The notes under the pieces: generated by a model
Told to the model about the DNA's origin: nothing
What the model saw: the letters and a program-made list of their open reading frames with translations, nothing else
Database searches by the model: none
Program-made: the position numbers and the translations under genes
Part shown: positions 34,691 through 46,612 of the stretch, piece after piece
Numbering within the stretch: position 1 is the stretch's first letter
How the letters are laid out: every line of letters starts with the position of its first letter
Source of the DNA: Dermanyssus gallinae
Lineage: Eukaryota > Arthropoda > Arachnida > Mesostigmata > Dermanyssidae
DNA: 64,000 nucleotides
Assembly: GCA_003439945.1 (NCBI GenBank)
Contig: QVRM01003923.1
Coordinates: forward strand, 62,001 to 126,000
Direction of reading: 5' to 3'

Positions 34691-34760
34691 TGCGCACTGG
34701 AGATAAAATGCTGGCCTCCCATTGGTGATCTTTCAAAGCTTTCAAGTTCAAGCCGCAGCA

Positions 34761-35074
34761 ATACGCGGCATTACTGGTGATGGAAGCAAACAGAACCAGC
34801 TTTGAAAGTATACGCGTCCTTACTCAATTATGAGTGCTGTCCTTAAAAAAAATATATTAGATAGAATAGAAGACACGTTTTGTTGTCATATTACATATTT
34901 TGCCTTCAATTAACAATGCAATATGCCCACGTTAAATAAGCCCACGAGCCGAAGCTCAATTTGATGCACAGTTTTCTTGCATAGAGTAAGTTCTGCACAA
35001 AATACTATTATAATTGAATTCGTTAGCAACAACCACCGCCTTATAATAAAAATGCAATATATTTGACAATTCTG
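34761..35074. other. Spacer, nothing recognised
   Basis: Short A/T-rich stretch between the duplication and the broken end of a mariner copy. No feature supported. Confidence 0.4.
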
Positions 35075-36014
35075 CAGGAGCATTGCCCTGGTGAAACGGG
35101 ACAACCTTCTTCTGCAAAGCGGGCCGTTTCACGATGAGTTCTTGCTAACGGCAGTCCAACAGTCTTGCATAATATTCTCCTGTGATCGTTTTACAGCTCT
35201 CAAGGTAGTCGACCAGCATTATCCTACGTTGGTCTTAAAAAACTGTAGCCATCACCTTTCCGGTCAATGCCGTTGTCCGCACCCTCTTCGGAGGTCCTTC
35301 ATCAGGTGCACACCATTGGCAAGATGCTTCTTGGGTCTCGGGAGTGTAGTGATAAACCCGGCTTTCATCGACGGTCATGAATCTGCACCAAAAATCCGAC
35401 AGATTGTTCGACATCTTGGCCAAATTTCGCTGTAAAGCCAAAACAGGCGCGTCTTTTTGGCCTTGGTTGAGCAAATGCGGCAGCCATTTTGCTCTAAGCT
35501 CTTTCATCTTCAAGTTTTCGTGTAGGATAAAATGCACACTGCCTAAACTAATCTTTAATGCCTCCGCTATTTCCTTAATGTTCATTCGCTTATCTGTGCC
35601 AGGAATCTTTCGCACTTTCTCTACGTTTTCCTCATCAGTTGCCGTTTTTTGGCCTCCTGGACGTAGTTCATCCTCGGTGCTCCTGCGACCTCTTTTTAAC
35701 ACATTAATCCAGTTGGAAACAGTGGCAAAACATGGCGCAGAGTCACTGTACGTCTCGTCTAACTCAATTTTTACTTGGGTCGTATTCCAACCTTTGAAAT
35801 AAAAATGCTTGATAACCACTCGAAACTCTTTTTTCTCCATTTTTAAAAATCACGCCGATACGTTGCACGGGAAAAGCTATCAAACGAAATCGCAACGGCC
35901 AATCACCATAATATATTGAGTGCTAGCAGTCGAAAAGTTGCAGTTCCTATTAGCAATGAAAGCGTGCCAAAATTCGAATTCTAAAAAGCTCATTCTAAGA
36001 ACTTACTGAACTAC

Positions 36015-36017
<3 letters not shown>
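35075..36017 (-). mobile_element. Mariner transposon, 3'-truncated and inactive
   Basis: The terminal repeat CAGGTAGTTCA starts at 36017 next to a TA. The transposase start is intact: ATG at 35840, then 201 residues to 35235 with an HTH_48-like N-terminus (EFRVVIKHFYFKGW), a second helix-turn-helix (MNIKEIAEALKISLGSVHFI) and the first catalytic Asp in TVDES. Beyond this a frameshift occurs in a T-run. The next catalytic motif reads HQGN instead of HQDN, and homology stops near 35075, so the third Asp and right terminal repeat are missing. It is clearly the same family as the complete copy at 56351-57616. Confidence 0.9.

Positions 36018-36081
<64 letters not shown>
36018..36081. repeat. (TA)n microsatellite
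   Basis: Long pure TA run directly against the mariner terminal repeat; mariners insert at TA. Confidence 0.95.
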
Positions 36082-36084
<3 letters not shown>

Positions 36085-38056
36085 AAGTCCACCCCTAGGA
36101 GTCGCGGACTTGGTTCTGACGATATACGAGTATGATACCCTCTTTGAAAGAGATTTTCTAATTATATCTAATCCAAACTTTAGTAAAAATCTACCCACTA
36201 TTCAATATCCACTGGTCCTGGCGAAGCGTCTAAGTAATATTTGCGGGGTGGCGATAATATTGGTTCAACGTAGAGTATTTGTATAGTAAAATTATGTAAA
36301 ACATAACTAAAAGCATATTGTACACAATAGCCTGGTGTCGCTCGATTTTACCTAAATATGTATTGCTATTATTTTCAGAAACTACTTCGCCAGGCAAGTG
36401 CAGGTATGGAAGAATATGGCTGAAGCATTTTGAACAAATGTGCCAAATGAGATTGAGTTTTTTAAGTTTCTTTTAAACCAGGGTAGGCTTACAAAGGTTA
36501 ATATCTAAGATAAAAAAGTAAGCTCACAATCATAAGTAATCATTATGAACTTGTTAACTTGTTATTGCCTGTAACATGTGACAGAACAGGTATGCAAATG
36601 CTGCTCAGGAGGTTCGAAGACTTGCGTTAATACACAAAAAGCATTTTTTAAACTACGGAATTCCACACGGTACTCTCCCTTCTATCCAATATATTGTTCT
36701 TGTGCCATTTTTTCATATTTCATGTAACGTCTCAATCGGTCCTGCATTTAAACGAGAGAGTCTTTGATCTACACACGGTCCTGAATAATCTTATTTTTAT
36801 CTTGGAAACAAAATAGTGTACTGGCCGTTGGGGGTAAGGTAATAATTAATATCGAGTTTCTCTGTAAGTGCGCTGGTAGAAGGAATCGGGCGATAGTCGT
36901 GAAAAAGTATGAATAGGGGTTTACATTGGACTCGCTTTTACGTCTAGGCTTTCCATTGCAGATTATCATCATAACTATCAATACCATTGGAAGACATTAT
37001 CAAAGTCATTTAAGACCAACATTGAAAAAATGGGGTCAACTCATTATGGGAGTTTGTTTGCTAAAAGTTAAGCAATTTTGAAATTAACTTTCCACTTTAG
37101 GAGCGTAAGCAATTTTGAAGTGACAACTAGTCATTGCAAACTTACACCTTATGATGGGTCTTTAGTGCAGCACTCCATGGGTGATTTTTCCAATTCTATT
37201 TTACCTTCCTGTCCGTGACCAACGCTAGCAGATAGACATAACGAGGCTGGCTCCGAAGACTGCATTTAACATTACTGCAAGCACCTTTATTCCTAGAAGT
37301 GCCGCAGCAAATAGACGCGTAATCCAATCTCGCTGGAATTTGAGTGATGTTATGGTATTCTGATTCTCGCGCATGTATTATATCACCACACACTATATGT
37401 ATAAAGTGTGTTATTAAATCCATCAATGAAATGGCCAACATATCGCTTGTAGTGTAATAAAAAGTTGCTTGTTAATACTGAGAAACGAATTTGACTTAAA
37501 GCAGGGATACTTCTGCTGATTCGGATATTTTGTTATGAATGGACCTAATACTCGCTTGCTATATATACCTAAATAAGCATGTCATACTTTTATATTCGAG
37601 GCGCTTAGAGCGGCAGCATAAGCGGACATGTCGAGATTCCTAGGTTCTCCCCAAATGTCCTTGTGGCAGCATGGTCGCTGACTCTCCGCGGTATTGCTTA
37701 TTGCACCGAAAGTTTGCTTAATGATATTGAAATCACAACTATAACTTAGTACTGCAACCGTACGAAAGATTTCACAAATGAATGTTGTTGATTTGCTTCG
37801 GTGAGAGATAACATCATTTCTTGTTATACGTGTAGAAGTAACTCAAATACGCCGTACGCAGCCCGGACACCCACCGCTCCTTCATCTCGCACTCCAAACA
37901 TACGTTCCGTCTAACGAGGGAGGCCATCTAGTGCCGGTCTCTTCTATCTTTTTATCTGTCTGCAACCTAGCAGGTTCACTTATCCGCGCACACACCTCTG
38001 AAGTTCTGGCAACCTTGCTCAGTCTTAGGGCTCGTTGTAGCAATAGTGGTAATAAT
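36082..38056. other. Intergenic stretch, nothing recognised
   Basis: Both strands carry only short frames without motifs. Composition is A/T-rich to about 37.8 kb. Confidence 0.5.
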
Positions 38057-38098
38057 GGGGCGACCAGCATCATCAGAATTGATGATGCTGGTCGCCCC
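38057..38098. repeat. Perfect hairpin, 19-bp stem and 4-base loop
   Basis: GGGGCGACCAGCATCATCA at 38057-38075 is followed after GAAT by its exact reverse complement (38080-38098). Pairing can continue outward with small bulges, because AATAAT on the left faces ATTTATT on the right. Confidence 0.95.
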
Positions 38099-38289
38099 CA
38101 TTTATTGCAGGCCCACTGACAGAGATCCTCAACCTTTTGTTGCAAACAGGCGTTTTCCCTGCACGTCTCAAGGTGTCGGTGGTGATCCCCTCATATATAA
38201 AAGTATTCGTGATAAAACCTACTTCCCCCTTCTGCCTATATGCGTAACACGAAACATCGTGCACCTCTTTCGCAGCTCACATATCTCAG

Positions 38290-38890
38290 CGAATTAATAG
38301 CAGCATTGTCGCCATGACCTCAATCTCGGCTCCACAGAAGCTCTCAGTAAAAACAGCTTTAATACTGTTTAATCTGAAGGTGGCCTCGGTGGCATCTTAT
38401 GGTATCACATTAATTTGGGAACACCTATCCGCTCAGCAGCTTAGCGCTCTCGACACGGTGAAGGCAACGTTTCTTAAGAGAGTTCTGGGCCTCCCTAGAA
38501 ATGCTCAAAACAGGCTCACTTATAGTCTGTCGAGGACCACGCCGTTCATCGAGGACATGGTAAACCGCTTTCAACTTCCGACCACCGCCTCACTGCGAGA
38601 GTTCCGTAGGCACTTCGAGCAGAAAATGAGGGAAGTACCAGAAGCCTTCTACAAAACACCGGCAATGTTGGACAATACATGGATGGAACCGCTCTTCGAG
38701 CAACGACACGTTCTCACCCGCTACTCCGTCCATGGGTTCCACCACAAACTGTGCCACCGCAGTGGGTTCCATAACCCTTCTGATGAGTGTTGCTGCAAAT
38801 TTTGCGGCCTTGTATGCACCAAATATCATCATGAAACATGTCGGTCTGCGCCAGCTATCTGGGCGTTAGGTCGCTGACATCTTCTTGAGA
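38290..38890 (+). mobile_element. LINE ORF2 C-terminal fragment
   Basis: An open frame (38314-38877) reads LNLKVASVASYGITLIWEHL, KATFLKRVLGLPRNAQNRLT, VHGFHHKLCHRSGFH and a CCCKFCGLVC..HHETC knuckle. This is the order at the end of ORF2 in the LINE at 2366-6374 (IKVLPVATYCLSTIAPYL, KARYVKRVLRLPKCAS, WHGYHHNICMKPSCF, CSFCGEF...YHILVC). The catalytic domains are absent. Stop at about 38875. Confidence 0.8.
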
Positions 38891-38934
38891 TGCTTGATTA
38901 ATGAATACGTGTAATGTAATTAAAAGTTAAGGAA

Positions 38935-40904
38935 CAAAGTAACCACTGTTTCTAGAAAGTGTAGGCTTGATTTTAATGGAAAACTGGTACAGAAAAACAT
39001 TCAGGATAGAAGAAATCCCTGGAACGCTATTAGACCTGTTCTAGGTGGCGTACCGGAAAAAAAGTGTGTGAAACTTAGAGTTGGAGATACTATGGTGTCC
39101 GATGAGACTACAGTGGCAAACTTGTTTAATCAGTATTACTCGACGTGTGTGACTGCCGACACGGAATGCTCTGAAAGATATGTTATACCTGAGAATTTTC
39201 CTCGTGGAGCAACAGAGATCTCATTCCAACCGGTCCATACCCTAAGAATTGCACATCTTTTACGCAAAACAAAGATTTGCTCAGTTGCACCTGAGCAAAT
39301 ACCATCCCAGGTATTGCGAAGAGCAGCCGATGTTCTTGCTGACCCCGTATCACATCTGATCAATTTTTCAATTGCGGCCGGTAAATACCCCAAAGCGCTT
39401 AAATTATATCGCGTCATTCCGCTTCTTAAATCTGGTGACAGACTCGCAAAGGAAAACTACCGTCCAGTCAGCATACCGGCCCCAATCTCTAAGGTATTTG
39501 AGAAATGCGCATTCGAACAACTCAAAGACCATCTTGATCAACACAATGTACTCAATCGCCGACAGTTTGGATTCCGCCCTAAAATGTCCACCACCGTCCC
39601 TGTTATGAGCTTCGTAAATGACGTCCGTCAAAGTCTTGAGAAGAAGAAAATGGTTGCTGCTCTATTTGTTGACCTGAGAAAGGCGTTTGATACCGTCGAC
39701 ATTAATATTCTGATTACCAAACTAGGAGCCTATGGAGCTGACGAACGTGTTCAATCGTGGGTACGTTCTTTTATGTCAGAAAGACAACAAATGGTGCAGA
39801 TCGGGCAGAAGTTTTCAGATATCGAGAACATATCAGTTGGAGTAGCTCAAGGGAGTATCGGCGGCCCACTGCTGTTCAATATATTTATCAACGATATATT
39901 TGAAGTACCAAAACACGGCCGACTGACCCTATTTGCTGATGATACCACAGCACTCTTTGTCGGCGATTCCCGACAAGAGGTAGAGCAGATCATTAAAGAA
40001 GACCTTAAGCGACTTTCAGATTGGTTTAGAGCCAATGGCTTGTCCGTGAATTGGTCGAAAACCGGTGTTATCCAGTTCTTATCGCCGAGAGGTGTCCTAA
40101 GTATGAACAATGAGACATTTCAATGCGGAAACCACACTCTTAGGATGATGAATGAGACAAAATTCCTAGGCGTTGTCCTGGATTCCCGGTTATCGTTTAA
40201 AGCTCATACAGATCACATTCGTAAAAAGATTGTAGGGAGCATTGCTGCTCTGTTCAAGAGTCGTAATATTCTGCCCCGTGATTGTCTGCTCGCCATGTAC
40301 TACGCCTACGTTCATAGTTATCTGACTTACGCAGTCGAAATATTTGGAATGACTTATATGCGTTTTTTATGCCCCATACATCGCTTGCAAAAAAGAGCCT
40401 TGCGCGTAATATGGGGATATCCACCATGGGAGTCCCTTCGTTATAAATACGTAGAGATGTCGATTCTGCCTTACCCTCTGCAAATAGAGATGTCTGTCAT
40501 AATAGAGATCAAACGAATTTTAATGGGACTTCATCCCAACCTGCTCAATCTTTCCCATTCGACATCAACCATGAACACAAGGGGATCACACACACAACTT
40601 CTGATCTTGTCTACAGCTTCATGTAACCAATCTCGTTTCTCAATATCAAATCTCGGTGCCACATATTGGAACAAGCTCCCCGCAGATGTGCGCGCAACCT
40701 CTTCTTTGACAATATTCAAACAAAGTGCGAAGCAATACTATTTAGGTACCTTACTAACATAAGCCGAACATGATAATAATTATAATGACAGTAAATAAAA
40801 TTATAAAAAGACATGCAATATAAACACTCCATACTAGCCTTTGGTGGCTTTGAGGAGCTGTGAACCTCTGTACAAATGTAAACCACTTATGAGAATAATA
40901 AAAC

Positions 40905-40936
<32 letters not shown>
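38935..40936 (+). mobile_element. 5'-truncated LINE with long open reverse-transcriptase ORF and (CTAT)n tail
   Basis: One frame stays open from about 38935 to the stop at 40760-40762, so no internal ATG needs to be the real start. It encodes NYRPVSIPAPISKVFEKC, RRQFGFRPKMSTTVPVMSF, ALFVDLRKAFDTVD (catalytic Asp), VGVAQGSIGGPLLFNIFIND, LTLFADDTTALF (FADD) and KFLGVVLDSRLSF, then a C-terminal region ending NLGATYWNKLPADVR. The motifs fit the CR1/L2/Rex group of LINEs, and the endonuclease half is missing. The element ends in (CTAT)n at 40906-40936, a simple-repeat tail typical of several LINE families. The undamaged frame suggests a young insertion. Tails of a related family lie at 44030-44490, 44630-44870 and 46613-47117. 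Confidence 0.87.
40906..40936. repeat. (CTAT)n simple repeat, LINE 3' tail
   Basis: About eight CTAT units directly after the LINE 3' UTR (AATAAAAC then CTATCTAT). Confidence 0.95.
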
Positions 40937-41290
40937 TAATATAATCAACAATACCGAAAGGTGATGTAATAATAAATAATAATGAAACATCGTGCACTCT
41001 TTCTTTATAGAGTACTAACAAGACAATGCGGTCCGCATACACGAGAACGAAGCTACGCCCCTCAGCTTTTAGATCCCACGATATCGCGTTGGCCAGTATT
41101 ACCGTCGTCCCTGCGCCCCTGGCCACCCAGCGCCCCATGATAATGATGAGGGGCTCTTACCCTATTGGCCTGGCTCAAACGTCTCTTATTGGTGGCTGCG
41201 ACAGACGTCCTCATAGGCCATGCCTTAGGAGCTTTGTATGGGATTGTATCGATTCTTCCACGAGCTTGATGGTTCGGCGCCTTTGAACGC
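40937..41290 (-). mobile_element. Possible LINE reverse-transcriptase fragment
   Basis: The minus strand encodes LKAEGRSFVLVYADRIVLLV (about 41060-41000), resembling the YADD loop of an RT with Asp-to-Arg damage. Its end at 40937-40985 shares about 45 bases with 7984-8033. No other RT motif is readable, so the assignment is tentative. Confidence 0.4.
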
Positions 41291-42790
41291 CGGGGTCCGC
41301 CGATTCAACTTCAAGCTTCAACGCGGTTCATTTACGAAACTGCATTTTATCGGAAGCAAAAAGAGACGGTAATGCACAATGAAGTCACGTGCATAAAACG
41401 ATACAAATATATGCACGTCCATGATACAAAATAAAACAACGGACATGCAGCAACAAAGGAGCATTCAAATTAAGCTGCAAACGAAGCACACATGCAGCGT
41501 ATTCCCCTATGATTCACATGGCAGATAAACATTGGAACTCATATTTACAACACAGCTACGACAATTTGTAAAGCAATGACTTCGGGAAACTAAAATAAAA
41601 TAGTCTTACTAAAGTTTTCCTCTTGTATTTTTAGTAGAACAAAACAACATTTCAATACTGAACCGCTCCGGTGTTACGATGTTTATGTACATAAATACGC
41701 AATACGATCAATCTTTGAGCCGAAACCAACACGTTCGTTTCCTGTGAAGAAGTACTTGAAAATACGCTTGAGACAACTTTTAAATAGTGTGTAGATGAGA
41801 AAATTATTATATTAGTACCGATATATGCAGTATCGTGTTTAAGGTAGGCCAATAATTACACGGACGTTGTTAGGCTATCCCAAAAAATCCTCTGTCGTGT
41901 CTCTCAAACAGATTCTCAAATTCCATTGCGATAATCCCAATTTGGAAACTGCACTCCAAAGCGGATTGTCGCATGTGCAATAGTGTTTTCACGTTGTCTG
42001 GTTACGCTAAATTAGCTGGGGATGCAAGATCAGCAAGGCGGTGACTACATCACGAGTGACTCGGGGCAGTGAGTGATAGCACACAGCGTAAGATCTGACT
42101 CACAATGTCGCCGGACGGAGAATGCGTTATGATCATCCTTCTCCCGGGATATTTATTTGCTCAAGGGACGCCGTAGCGTTCGTAGAGTAATAATTTGAAA
42201 AGGATGACTCGAATCTTCGACGTCGCTGATTGGTCGGCGGTGGTGCCCTATTGTCACCAGCACGCAGCCTAGTGGTCTCCTTGGTCGTCACGTTGCACGT
42301 TGGATTGGATGCTTGATTGGCTTACTGACGTCGTCAGTTATCGGCGGCGTAGGTCGTTGTAGTTCACAGCGGCTTGGGTGTTTGATTGATCTACTGACGC
42401 CATAATTGGTTGGTATACTGATTTCACCAGCCATCGGCGTCTCCGTGACTGGCAGTTCTGCTGCTACGCTGTGGTTAACTTCGTTACAGTATTTTAAACT
42501 TATTAAATGCATCTAACTAGGAAGCTTGTCAAAGGGAAAAGACCTGTTGTATGAGGACAGCCAGGTATCCCACAGCATATCTTCAAATAAGAAACTTACA
42601 TCGGTCTTGGTGGTCTTGTCAAATAGCATCATCCAGGAAGCATCCAAGACACTGTCATGGACGCCAATGCTGGCTGTATCGTGCTTGCTACAGAGTGCAA
42701 AGGCTACCGAATGTCTAGCGGCTCGGCGGGTGTGGACAGGATCGGAAATGCAAGCTGTAAGCCGGTAGTGGTCGGAAAACAGCAGAGTTT
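41291..42790. other. Intergenic stretch, nothing recognised
   Basis: No gene found. Around 42190-42440 the words GATTGGTCGGCGG and related GATTGG/ACTGACG words recur loosely, without a clean period. Confidence 0.4.
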
Positions 42791-42799
42791 CAAAAATGC

Positions 42800-43780
42800 T
42801 GCCAGAGAAATAGAGGCAAACTTGTAACGGTTAGGTACTGGTATGTAAACATTACACGTGCTCGATGCCGATTTGGTCGTACGATCAACGGTTTGACTGA
42901 GATCGACATGAGCGTAACATTCGCATCACCTATTAATTGGCAGGCGAATCCGTATACGACATTGAGAAGAGTGTATTCATGCGCGTTGCGTGGTTCGAGT
43001 AAAACCAAATAATATAGAATTTAAAACCCTTATTTTTTCACATACAAGAGTAGCGCCTGGACGTTTCCGTTAAAACTGTCAGGAGCGCGTGAGGGTCGAT
43101 GCCGGTAAGTGGGTACGTAAGTAGCAGCTCCACCAAAGAGCCCTGCTAAATTACGACGGACCGTAACAAGTCCTAAGCCATCAAAAAGTGTGCAATTACG
43201 AGCATTTCTAATCATTCAACCATGTTTTGCTGACTACGGCAGCGTCATAGCCGGCGCCCTCCTTCGATTGAATATTCGCAATTGTCTCTAGTTGACTTGG
43301 TTTTCTAAGTCGCGTAGAATGGATATCTACAAAATTGCTGATATTAAGCTTCACACAATGTCAAACTTGACAATCCTTGATGTAGGAAAGTTCTAGAGAA
43401 TTTATATATTTAAGATTATTCACTGATAATGACTATTTAAATTAAAACGATTGAAAAAATTACCATGAAGAGAAGCGTCTTGGTAAGACCAGAAGGAACC
43501 AGCAATAAGGGATTAAGAGGCTTAACAATAAACCCTTTGATACATTCAGCCGCCTCTGCAGATACTGCGATAAGAATCTTTAGGACGAGTTGGATAGAAG
43601 ACAGTATAGTTTTCCTGCGCTCCTCTTGAGCTTGTCATGAAGCAGTGCTATGCAATGTCTCCTTTTGAAGGGACTGCTTATAGTTTCTCTTGGCATTCTT
43701 CGTGCCCTGCGGGGTATCTTTCTTGGGCATGTTTGTGGACATGCTGGTAAATTCACCTGGGTTCGCCATTTCTTACACCG
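42800..43780 (-). mobile_element. Decayed LINE 5' part: ORF1 start and endonuclease remnants
   Basis: Reading leftward on the minus strand, an ATG at about 43770 gives MANPGEFTSMSTNMPKKDTP and a basic stretch to a stop near 43635, like a LINE ORF1 start. After a gap, YDAAVVSKTWLND (about 43250) matches the AP-endonuclease motif DIIxITETWL. LGLVTVRRNLAGLFGGAATY (about 43170) and a further piece to about 42800 follow, corresponding to the middle of the endonuclease. Many stops are present. Clade not determined. Confidence 0.5.
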
Positions 43781-44029
43781 CCGGCAAGGCGAGCTGACTC
43801 TGAATACGGCCTCGGTATCGACGGTCTAACGGTCGTGGTGGCGGCGCCAACGATGGGGATATTGTCGTGCAGACAGCGGTGTTGTGGTCGTGACGCGTTG
43901 AAACGTCCTGGTGCATGCGCCGTGCGGTCCCGGTCAGTGTATAGTCAAGTAGCGTGCCAACTGCGGTCGGCTATATATATAATACTAGGCAATATAGGGC
44001 TTGTAGTATGTTAAGCAGTAGTATCATAT

Positions 44030-44490
44030 ATTACAATACTGTCTCGTAGTTGAAATTACGCGTATACTCCTTGGAGTGCATCCAAGCTTTTATGGTCTGG
44101 CAAAATTAGCAACACCCATATCTACAAGGGGTAGCGCATCAAACCTGCTTACTCTGTCACACGCCAACTCCAACCAGTCAAAGCTATCAATCAGAAACAT
44201 TGGGGCCTCCTACTGGAACAAAGTACCGGTCTCCGTTAACCAGACAAAGTCCCTGCGCTCAAATTCAAATGCGATCTCAAAAAGCATTATCTCGAAACTT
44301 TGGCATCTGGTTAAAAGTAATATAAAAATACCACCATGTTGCGATATATTGTAAGTAGGTGATAATGGCATATATAAATTATACATTTTAATCTCATAAA
44401 AGGGGCTCCGAACAAGCTATGTGCTTAATGGAGCTTAAAACTAATGTATGCACTTATCCTACAAGAAATGTCAATAAACAAACAGATGAA
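44030..44490 (+). mobile_element. LINE 3' end, copy 1 of an inverted pair
   Basis: The frame VHPSFYGLAKLATPISTRGS, then LLTLSHANSNQSKLSI and IGASYWNKVP, is the C-terminus of a LINE related to that at 38935-40936 (ILSTASCNQSRFSI, LGATYWNKLP). A 3' UTR ends near AATGTCAATAAACAAACAG at 44486. It is nearly identical to the reverse complement of 46613-47070. Confidence 0.8.
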
Positions 44491-44629
44491 CAGTTGAACA
44501 ATGCCGTATGCTTTAGCTTTAAACAATGACCAACCCCTCTCGAATGACGCATGTTGCCAAACTTAAACGCATTGCACTAGTCAGGACGTGTAGCTTAATA
44601 AGCTAACAAGTAATTATTACATTAGTAAC

Positions 44630-44870
44630 CACAAGAAGTCTTCCGTCAAGCAGACAAAGTTTCTGCTCAAATTGAAATGCGACCTCAGAGAGCTTTTTCT
44701 CAAAACTCTGATATCTGGTTAAGAGTAATATACGTAATACAAACCAATGTTGCAACATATCGCAATTATGTAAAAATGACAAATATAGATTATACATTGC
44801 AACCTTATGAAGGCTCCGAACAAGTTGTGCACTTAATAGAACAACAATATCGTATACGGGCATTAGCCTT
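44630..44870 (+). mobile_element. LINE 3' end fragment, same family
   Basis: CAGACAAAGTTTCTGCTCAAA through AAGGCTCCGAACAAGTTGTG repeats, with changes, the end of the copy at 44240-44430. The coding frame is broken. It is a second, older tail close to the first. Confidence 0.65.
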
Positions 44871-45225
44871 ACCAAATTAGTTAGTACGGTTAACATTTGT
44901 AAAAAAAACCTTAACTTTTATGCATATAATTTGCGAAACATGGACCTTTAAGAATAAAGCTTGTGTTTCTGACGCAGGATCTTCGCATTAGGGTGCAAAA
45001 TGCTCTTTACTGCGTCGGGAAGTAAGCTTTAGGCTGGCTGAGAATAAACGATTTTATATGGCAGCGTACCTTAATAAAGCGACATCCGCAGGGCGTTACG
45101 GTCTGGATGAGTAACGTTCAGCAGTAAACATCAGGCGCTTTGAGGATCGGAACACACATGTGTCCCGAGATTATGATTATAAATTATAACAATGTTATGT
45201 ATATATATTACTGATTTACTAATGT

Positions 45226-45227
<2 letters not shown>
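44871..45227. other. Spacer, nothing recognised
   Basis: A/T-rich; GGCTGAGAATAAACG near 45035 resembles LINE 3' UTR words but cannot be assigned. Confidence 0.35.

Positions 45228-45286
<59 letters not shown>
45228..45286. repeat. (TA)n microsatellite
   Basis: Pure TA run of nearly 60 bases. Confidence 0.95.
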
Positions 45287-45288
<2 letters not shown>

Positions 45289-46612
45289 CATTTCCGCCCC
45301 TTTTTCCATTGGACAAAAGTTATTATTTTGCCGAGTTGTACTAAATCCCAAATTTGTTTGAACAAATTCTAAGAGACCCTGTATATATATTAGCTAGCCA
45401 GCTGAGCATTAGAGTTTAAACGGCCATAGGGCCTCGTGAACGCGTATAAATCATTCGCAGCGTGCAGCTCTATGCTCGCAGCTGACTTAATTGGAGAGGC
45501 CGTAGCAGTGCAGTGAAGGGTCGGAAATTATCATAAAGGCACAAGATTTTTATACTAAAACGAGAAATGCGTTGATTCTTCTTGCTGCCGACTAAAGCCG
45601 CCCCACAAACCTTTCAGATTGTAACGAGAGACGAGAGAACATTCCAGCATAACGCGTGAATTCGCAGTGGAATGATTGCTAAAATGACGCACTGGCAGGC
45701 ATGAACATGAAACTTGCAAACTCTGAGAAAATTCTTATTAGCTATATTAAGATTCTTTTTCAAATATCGGCGTGGTAGGGGTCATACTGCACGGTGTCAT
45801 AATAGCCGCCGATCTATTCAACCTATCCCACCGTTCTTTCGCACATGGTTTCTTATACATTAGGATAATCGGAACAGTCACGTAATTTTGTATTGGCGCA
45901 ACGGTATATATTTGTATGTTTGTCTATGCATATACAGGTTGATTATATATGTATACACTTCAAAAAAGCATAATTTATCACATTTTACTTTGGGCGTACT
46001 TTGTACTCACAATAAAACGCCATTTTAAAAATGACTACATACACGAAAGACAAAGCGGACATTAGCTTTAAGGTAAGACCTGCATTGGGAAGCGATACCT
46101 CCCATTCTCAACCCTATAAAGCAGTGAGCTGGAATTCTTATCTAGTGACATTGTTTGGTGAAAAGACCAACAGCTTTGAGCTCTGAGAGCACGCCAGAGA
46201 GGGCCGCCCAGGTAGCTGCTTTGCTTGCTGAGTTTGGGTATAGTCGACACTTTGCCGTTCGTCAACTGAAGATGATTTCATCCACCGGTTGCAGGGTCTG
46301 CCACGGACGGTGCCCGGGCTTCGGGAGAACTGCGTCTTTTAAATGAATATTCGGCGAGCTGCCAGACTCTTTTTCAGAAACATACAAATAAGCAGTTAAT
46401 TGTCGAAGTTGTACTCTCTACGTTCGCACCCCCTAAGACTTTACCGGCAGCAAGTATCCTTGGCGTGTTTTTTGCCTCCATAGTTGATCGCAAAGCTATC
46501 TTGTCCAATAATTAACTGCCGTCTTTCCTGACACGACTGCATGTAGCTTAGGTACTGCTAAATCGTCGTTAAGTCGTTTGAGGACCATTTTATCCTCACT
46601 TTTATCGTCTTT
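45287..46612. other. Intergenic stretch, nothing recognised
   Basis: Short frames only. The frame at 46155-46346 contains a helix-like piece, RAAQVAALLAEFGYSRHFAV, vaguely like a UBA domain, but it has no supporting splice sites or continuation and is not called. Confidence 0.4.

Larger units (their letters stand above)
23480..34760. repeat. Segmental duplication, copy 2
   Basis: This is the second copy of the unit at 15550-22030 in direct orientation. It is about 4.8 kb longer because of later insertions: a LINE (23863-24985), a SINE (about 25226-25390), an R1-like LINE fragment (about 25500-26950) and a LINE in intron 2 of the protease (30410-32297). The host sequence between insertions keeps the order of copy 1. 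From 26951 to 28680 no gene is seen apart from blocks shared with copy 1. Confidence 0.8.

Noticed and set aside
46155..46346. A 63-residue frame with a UBA-like helix pattern
   Set aside because: Only one short stretch resembles the fold, there are no splice partners, and the surroundings look non-coding.
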